This document shows positions 39,001-47,700 of a DNA stretch of 64,000 nucleotides, piece by piece; position 1 is the stretch's first letter, and each line of letters opens with the position of its first letter. The position numbers were made by a program, and so were the translations under genes. The DNA is taken from positions 11,752,184 to 11,816,183 of the forward strand of contig OX424572.1 of the NCBI GenBank assembly GCA_949152435.1, in the 5' to 3' direction. Below the pieces are notes generated by a model. That model made no database searches. It had not been told where the DNA came from and was given only the letters and a program-made list of their open reading frames with translations. The stretch is from Gastracanthus pulcherrimus (taxonomy: Eukaryota > Arthropoda > Insecta > Hymenoptera > Pteromalidae).

Positions 39001-39170
39001 CATTCAGAACAGGCTCTCGATGCTGACGGAAGAACAGTGGCAGCAGGACCCGAGACTGGAAAGAATAAGAGGATTCTCGAGAACTCAGTGCGAGAATGTT
39101 GACGAGGTCGTACTCGATATTGTACTCGGTTGCGCTCAGTTTCATCAAGAAATCATGGTGTAAGGACGCA

Positions 39171-39205
<35 letters not shown>

Positions 39206-42200
39206 CATAAAAGCAGAATTATGTACACGATGTTACATATTAGTCGCGGTGTAAAGTCACATTCATTTTACATCAGAAATTTATCAAACAGTACCCATTC
39301 ATTACATAGTCAAAATTGAGCAAACGTTCGTCAGATATCTTTTTCTTCATGTGCCTCATCAAGAAACGAAAGCACCTAACGAAAACTAACACCTAAGTTA
39401 AAAGTTTGCAGATTGGCCCATATATATAGTAAACAAAAACGTTTATTTTTGCAAAGGAGATACAATAGTATACACGAAATTGGCCCAGTATGTGGGACCT
39501 ACAAAACGTATGTCATCTTAAAGAGTACAAGAAAACATGAATTTAAATAACAATCGACCCCTAAAACCTTCGGGATAGCCAGGGAGAAGCCAACCAATTT
39601 CTCATCTCTTAACACCGTGCGGAGAAGTTATTATTCCGGAAACACCTTCCAAATGCAGTAATTTTTAAAAACAAGTGTACGAATCTGCAATGAGAAATTC
39701 AAATTGACGGATCCTCCACATCATTCAGTATCACTATTATTAAGATTAATAATTGATGTTAAATCTACCCGTAATCGTTTTCTGTCGTATAAGATCTTTG
39801 AAACTTGTAGTAATATTATATGTAGTCTTTATATCTGATCCTTCAAAAACCGTACCAAAGAGTTGATACGAGTGAAAACGATAAAGGGTAGATTTAACCA
39901 CAATTAATAATCTTAATAATGGTGGTACTAAATGATACGGCTCCCAATTCAGTAAGGGCTTAGAAAGTAGCTTTTGGTCTTAGCTTTCAATTGCTGTAAC
40001 GCTAGTTTGAAAAAAATTGTATCAAGGCACCCTCTTTTACGAAAAACCTAGGGGTTAAGTTATTTGGAATCCGTTAAACCGTTACTTTAATCTAAAAAAG
40101 AGGTGGCTTCCGTTTTAAATCTACTTCTATTTATAGTATTAAGTATAGTCTTCATTTCTTACCCTTAGCGCGTCTTCAAAAACCATACCAATGACTGAAT
40201 TCGAGCGAAAACGATAAAGGGTAGATTTATCCGCAATTATTAATCTTAATAAAAGTGATACTAAATGATGCAGCTCCCAATTCAGTAAGTTCTTAGAAAG
40301 TGGCTATCGGTCTTAGCTTTCGATTGTCACAGTCTGAAAGAAAATTGTGCCAAGGCCTTCATTCTTCACTAGTCTTCATTTTTTACATCTAATGCGCCTT
40401 AGAAACTGTACCAATGGGCTGATACGATCGAAAACGATTCAGAGTGGATTTAACCGGAATTATTAATCTAAATAATACTGATACTAAATGATGCGGCTCC
40501 CAATTTAGTAAGGGTTAAAAAGAGTGGCTTTTGGTCTTAGCTTTCGATGGCCGTACCACCGGTCTGAAGAAAATTGTACCAAGGCACCCTTTTTCAGGAA
40601 AAACCTAAAGTGGTGAGTTTTTGGAATCCTTATTTTAATCGTAAAAAGGGGTGGCTTCCATTTTAAATCTACTTATATTCATAGTATTTAGTGTAGTTTA
40701 TAATTTGAACCCTTATTAACTCATTTCTTCCCAAGCGGCCATTTTATAGTCAATTGGTTTTTTGTCGAAAAAATTGTCGAAAAAAAAAATAATAATAATA
40801 AATAATAGCACTTTTCTGAAGTAAAATTGTCCGCTCTTTCCGATTCTGTAGTCAGAATTTTTTAATTTCTGTTGGAAAATTTAAAAATGGTGGATTTAGG
40901 CAAAAAACCAATCGACTATAAAATGGCCGCTTGGGAAGAAATGGGTTAATTGAATATTAATTGGGTTTGAACTATATGCTTAAGGAATAAAAAATTGATT
41001 GGCTTTTCTCTGGCTTTCTCTAAGATTTTAGGGATTAATTATTTTTTAAATGCATGTTTCTTTGCGCTCCTTAATATGGTATAGGGTTTGTAGGTCCCAC
41101 ATACTATGACAATTTCCTATATAAGCTTCCAAAACAGCTGGACTGATTACAACATTTCAATGATTAAGAGAACTGCCCAGTACCGCCTCCATAACCATTT
41201 CGGTTGTAACATTTCTCTAACAAGAAAATACTCTTAGTTTTTTCCAGTTGGTCTTTTTTCTTAAGATATGGGTCATTATACATCAAATGCGTATAATTTA
41301 ATTAAATGAAGCAAGTCGTCTTCTCAACGTAACTCGTCGTGTTTTTACAGTAAAAAATGTCCCTAAAACCAATAAAACTAGGCGAAAAGAGATTTAATTT
41401 GTGTTGCGTAAAAATATTAATCCGAGTAAAAGTTATTAATTAAAAATGACGACTAAAGAGGGTGTAAAATCATCGAATTTATAACAATTAAGTTCCGTTC
41501 AATTTTCATGCATTTCTAATCATTATATTCGATTATAATTATTAACAACTTTCACTCGGATTAATATTTTTATACGCAACAAAACTTAAATTAAAGCTCT
41601 TTTCGCCTAGTTTTATTGTATTTTAGGGCCATTGTTTACTGTAAAAACATGTAGTTATATTGAGAGGAAGACTTGCTTCTTTTTACTAAAATTATACGCA
41701 TTTGGGATATCATGACTTATATCTCGAGAAAAAAGGCCAATTGGAAAAGACTACGGGTGCTAGGCTTCATTTCAGGTACAAGAAACACCTCCTAAAGTTT
41801 CATCAAATTTCGTGACCCGGAGGGTCTGGACTCTCTTTGTAATGTAAGTAGCAGAAAATTAAAATAAAAATATGGAATATTATCCATAAATGAATCTTTT
41901 TTAAGTACAGCGATAGTTTTTGATTTAAAATAAGTATTGCCCAATATCATATTTGAGTGAAATTTCTTGTCAAAACGATTAATAATCATACTAATAGTAT
42001 ATTACGCATCTAGGGAGGAAAAGAATTGACCAATCCAGAGTACATGGAGATTGCCACCCGAGCCGAAGTCGAGGGTGTCAAACACGTGCTATGGGGTGGT
42101 CATATTTCTTCCCGTGGTGTGTATACTATTTTTCGCAACAACGGACTGAGAATACCACATTCCATTTTGGGCGCTGGGAAGGAATGTGGTATATTCGGCC

Positions 42201-44728
42201 CGGGCGGCGTTGCAAGAAAGAAACCGCTGGGGGTAGTACTGTGCAATCTCTCACCTATCTTCTAAGGAAGTAAATACTTATAGAAACGTATCAACCTATA
42301 TTTTTCTGAATGCAAAGTATTGTTTCGTCTATTAAATCCAAGGGCACATAGAGGCTAATCTGTTTCCCATTGAGTAAATTTATAATTAATATGTGGCATT
42401 TCACGTCAACTCTCCCAGTGGGCCGCGCGAGCGCCAAATCATGATATTTCTAACTCGTGTTTACGATACTAAAATGTACTTAAAAAATTTTTTTCCTCAG
42501 TTTTCCAACGGTGTCGTCAGATTTTCCGAAATTTTCCATTTTCACCTCTAAAAACTATAAAACGTCTTATATCTCAAAAAGTATATTTTTAATATTTTTA
42601 TGATTATTTAGATCGACAACTGAGCATTTTTTACAAAGAAAAAGATATTTTCCAGAAAGTGCTCAAGTTGTTTTCTTTGAAAAATTGAACACGAAAGAGT
42701 AGACGTTACGCCACTTCAGCGCGCGGTACGACGCGCGAACTTGATCCGCCTGGTTACCATTAACCATTCATGATGTTTACTAAACCTGTCACTCTGATGC
42801 AGTAAATATGATTATAGTTATGTTTTATAGTTTTTAGAGGTGAAAATGGAAAATTTTTGAGAATCTGACTGCACCGTTGGAAAGTTGAGGAATAAATACA
42901 TCGGAATCGCTTATCAAACATTTTTTAGATACATTTTAGTATAGCAAACACGAGTTAGAAATAGCATAATTTAGCGCTCGTGCGCCGTGTTGGGAGAGCT
43001 GACGTGAAATGCCTCATATACCTATCCTTTCATGACGCCTTAATTGACTTGTATATATTCAGATTCTGCGAGGAAGTGGAGCGACTGATGCGCATAGTGT
43101 TTATCTCCGCAGTCTTCGCCAACATCTACAACGTGTCTTTCACCGGGATAAAACTTCTCGAGGTGAATGAACAATGATTCACAGACTGTGTATATTTAAT
43201 TTAATTTTTATTTTATGCAAGTGATATTAATTGTAAATGATATCAAAATAGAACGATGAAAATAAGTTCAAGTTCGCGTCGATACTAGTCTTCAACTTGA
43301 TTCAATTCTTCATATGCCAATGGGCCCCAGAACACCTCCTTAGAAAAGTGAGTAAAATCCTTATTAGTTTCGTTAATTTGCATGATAAGTACATGCGGTG
43401 TACTCTCTGTATCCAGTCATGGGCAAGTATCTCTTTTTAAGAAGATGTATACGTATTATCGATCGAGGTTACGTAAAGAATATGCTCGTAGATATAAATT
43501 ATTTTCTTTCCGTATTCGTATTATGGAACAAATAACCGGACATAATGGTTCATAATAGCCTCGCGATTGAATTTGTTGTAAGTAGAGGTGGTAGGGGTAG
43601 AGAAGAGGGGTGGAGAGGGAGAAATATATCCGCTCGATCCATCCAACAATATATATATTTATTGGCCCTGAAAAGGGCCGGTTGCTTCCGTGGTTCCTCT
43701 TTCTAGCGTCAAAGTCACCTTGCCTCACGCTCGGGAGACAAGAACGGGCGCAGACGAAGCCGTCGGTGCGACCGTCGACGGCTAAGACTGCGGTTCCTGG
43801 GAGCTGCAGCTATGGCGAAGAGCCTAACCCGACGTAACGTTTGTCAGGAGTTGGGCCAATCCTTCTCTATACAGCTGTCAGCTTCCTCGGATCCCTTAAA
43901 ACTCGGATGCCTCTGGTTTCTCATCGGAAACGATCAGACCTAGGTGTCTCGGCTAGAGGGGCCGTACTGTATGTCGTGGCACTGCTGGCTGCATAGCTTT
44001 TCATAGCACTATTTTCTGTACCTTAGACAGCTCATCTCCCGCAGTGCGAAAGAGGCAGAGAACATCCTCCTGCATTCTTCGTAGAAAGAGCTGCCTGGAT
44101 CTCGGTGGAAGGCTCGCAACCCCCTTATTTATAGCCGGTACTAGAGCTGCTCCGAGCGCTCTGCGGAGAGCGAAACGGCTCCACGCAAGCGGTATGCGCG
44201 AGCTGTGCACGTGAGCTGTGTGCACGAGTGGTGGCCGCGAGTGGCGTGCGCGAGCTGTACCTATGCGCGAACGGGATGTGCGAGAGGCGTGGTTGTTCAC
44301 TCTCCAGGTGATTTCCCTTGTGTGTACTAATAGCTGAACTTTCAGCGGAGTTAATTCAATAACTTCCGGAACGGTCCGAGTTCAAGACACGGAAATATTA
44401 TTGCTGCTCAAGGGCGCTTCCAACTCTCGTTTAACAACGTCCTTGAACAGTTCTCCCGTCAGAGCTTGCGTTCGAATTCCCAGCATTCGTCAAGAACTGT
44501 GATTGACGGAGGTTACCGCTTTCCTAGTAAGACTTTCTAGGCTGCAAGCTCACCAGAAGGCCTGCTTGGTGGAGTGCGGCCTTGTCTGCGCACCGAAGGC
44601 CGATTTCCTCGGGAGATAGTATTAAACGAGGAGATCCGGCTGGTACTGTGCGTCGGTTCTGATTGATTCAGGTGGTGCGCGCCCCTCATAATTGCGAGAT
44701 GTGCGCAGTCGTGTAACTCCCGCTCTCC

Positions 44729-44782
<54 letters not shown>

Positions 44783-47700
44783 GGCCCGCCCGCTCTATAA
44801 GTACAAACCAGATTGATAAGTTACTCCTGCGTTTAAGACCTGAAGAAAATGCTAATAATTAGAAAAAATAAATGTATATATATATGAATGAATGAGTGAG
44901 GGAAGGCTGGGTAGATAAATAAATACACAATTTTTCGCGGGAAAATAAGACAACTTGCTTCGGCGTAAAAACTCCCACGAGGCAGAGAGAAAGGCCGGGG
45001 CAAGCGAATAATTTATTTAATCAAAAAGGAAATTATACATAACAAAAAGAGATTCTAAGATAGGAACAAAAAGAAGGTAGAGAGAGAAGGTGACAAACGC
45101 AAATACCCTAACGCTGCGAGGTACGAGGGTAGTTCAATAAGTCTTTAGAATGACCAACAGATGGCGCGCGAATCGCTCCAAATCATCTGTTTTCAGTCAG
45201 CACCACTCCCGACTAGATATATGGTGCAGTCACAGTCCACATCTTCTGAGTTTACGTGTTTTTATAACCAATTGAAAAAAAAAATTGCTTGTTAAGAAAA
45301 ATGGAAAAAAACGAGTTCAGAGCGGTAATTAAACATTTCCATTTAAAGGGTTTAACTCCATATGAGATAAAAAATGAATTGGACTCAGTTCATGGCACAT
45401 CTGCCCCTGCCTTAGCAACGGTTTATAACTGGGTAAATGAATTTAAGCGTGGTCGTACATCAATAAGTGACGAACCACGTTCAGGAAGGCCCGTAGAAGC
45501 AACTACTCCCGAAATCATCAATAAAATCCACGATATGGTGTTGAAGGATAGAAGATTAAAAGTGCGTGAGTTAGCTGAGGCCACAAGGATATCTATAGGT
45601 GCAGTTGTTTCAATTCTACATGAAAAATTAGGCATGAAAAAGCTATCGGCAAGATGGGTGCCGCGTTTGCTCTCAGCTGAGAATAAACGCAATAGAGTGG
45701 TCGCCTCTGAGGCTCTTTTGGCGCGCATAAGTCGGAATCCTGAGGAATTTTTTCGTCGATTTGTGACTGTGGATGAAACATGGATACACCACTACACTCC
45801 TGAGACAAAGGAACAATCCAAACAGTGGATTTCCACAGGCGAACCAGCTCCAAAGAAGGCAAAGACCGTAAAGTCAGCTGGTAAGGTTATGGCTACAGTT
45901 TTTTGGGATGCACGTGGAATTATACTTATTGACTACTTGGAAAAGGGTAAAACAATTACTGGTGAGTATTATGCATCATTATTAGAGCAGCTGAAAGAAG
46001 AAATTAAAAAAAAACGACCACATTTGGCGAGAAAAAAATTCTCTTTCATCACGACAACGCCCGAGTTCACACATGCTTCGTTTCAATGGCTAAAATTGAA
46101 GAACTAAAATTCGAATTGGTCGAACACCCACCGTATTCACCAGATTTAGCCCCCAGTGACTTTTTCTTATTTCCAAACTTGAAAAAATGGCTCGGTGGAC
46201 AGAGATTTACGGACAACGAAGACGTCATTGCCTCTGTAAGTGCTTATTTTGAGGAACTTCCGAAAACGCACTTTTCTGAAGGATTAAAAAAACTTAAAAA
46301 GCGATTGACCAAGTGTATAGAGCTCCAAGGAGATTATGTTAAAAAATAAAAAAAAATTTACCCAAAAAAAATTGTTTTTATACTTTATTCTAAAGACTTA
46401 TTGAACTACCCTCGTACCATTAACGCGCGCGAGAGCTCTCTTACCTTAAATACTAGACGGGAGAAACGTGGACAGCGCGACGTAATGTCCTGGCTGCACG
46501 TGGTTGGGATGCACCTCCTTAATCGCCAGGCGCCTCGACGTCTCGAGGGAACCGTACCTGTACCACGGGCAGACCCTTTGGCTCTGCCGCGTAGGTGATC
46601 GCCGGGTGGAAGTCGGCACGTCGAGGGAGCTCGCACGTGGCCGGACCTTCCGAATCGTCCTTCGCACCGAACACACACACACCTCGATTTACGCACACAC
46701 ACCCGACGCAGATAATTAATGAAGGGAGAAGTCGACCGTCCTGATAAGGACGTACGTGCCAAGCTTTTCGTACAATATATTCAACAATCCCGTATCGGGT
46801 CTGATGCACTGCCTGGAATCACGACAGAAAAAGTCGGCCGGTCTCTGCGGGAGAGAAAACGAAACTGCCGCACACGTGCATAAGGCGCGCGACAACTTCC
46901 GCTCTCGCGGCGCTCGCATCCGCTCGGCCGATAAGCGGCGGCGCGCGCAACTACTCGGCCGATTGTAATACGCGGCGGTCGGCGAGCTACGGCGCGCAAT
47001 TCAAACGCCCCCTAAAGGCTTAAATAACCCGAACAAGACCTTTATTGTAGCTCCTATGCCCTCTGACTCCTTTTGTTACAGTTCCTAAATGCAAGTCGTC
47101 ACTATAATTGTTATCTACATCAGAAATAGCCGAATTCTATAGTTTTTTCTCTCATAACTGCAAACAATATCCGGGCCAGTTTTGAGGTTAGATGCTGGAA
47201 AGAGCGGCAGACGCAGGAGTTAAGCGCGGGTCAACATCATCAATAGTTATCCCTCATGCTATGACAGTGTACGCGACTCATACGCCATCTGCTGTCTAGA
47301 CAATCAAACACCAGAGCACCTCGGCGACATCTACTAACTTCTAGAGAAAACATCTAATGACTTCTAGTGAAAACATCACCTTAATTCTGCAGACTGACGC
47401 TTCTTAGTCACCGCATCCACCATAAAAGCAGTGATACACTACGTAAGTGTTGCATCTATAATATCCTGTGTCATCCGGAGTGCAAACCCGTCGTTGCACT
47501 GAGTTGTGTACAATGGACCGCACTTGAAGCCCAAGCGGAGATAGCTCAAGAGAAAGGAAAAGTTCTGGCTACTTCTACTCCAGCTAATAAGAAATTGATA
47601 GTCGTGATATCAGCCAATGGCATGCGCGTGGTCACGCTCCCCAGCACCTTACCATTTCAGTTGCCAAAACCATGACCCTCCCTCACTAAGCTTAGTCGTA

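Larger units (their letters stand above)
43680..47060. other. GC-rich block of unknown origin in OR-3 intron 5
   Basis: About 2.1 kb (excluding the mariner inside) is far more GC-rich than the window average, with many CpGs, a long (CT)n run and a TATA-like 'ctctataagtac' at about 44793. Open frames occur on several strands (e.g. 44001-44300 minus, 46406-46762 minus) but overlap in all frames, as GC-rich DNA does, and show no family motif. An LTR-retrotransposon non-coding part or a CpG-rich regulatory/ncRNA region are both possible. Confidence 0.35.

Noticed and set aside
46401..46999. Eight overlapping arginine/proline-rich frames
   Set aside because: All frames are open because of high GC; no conserved motif or initiation context; mutually exclusive readings.
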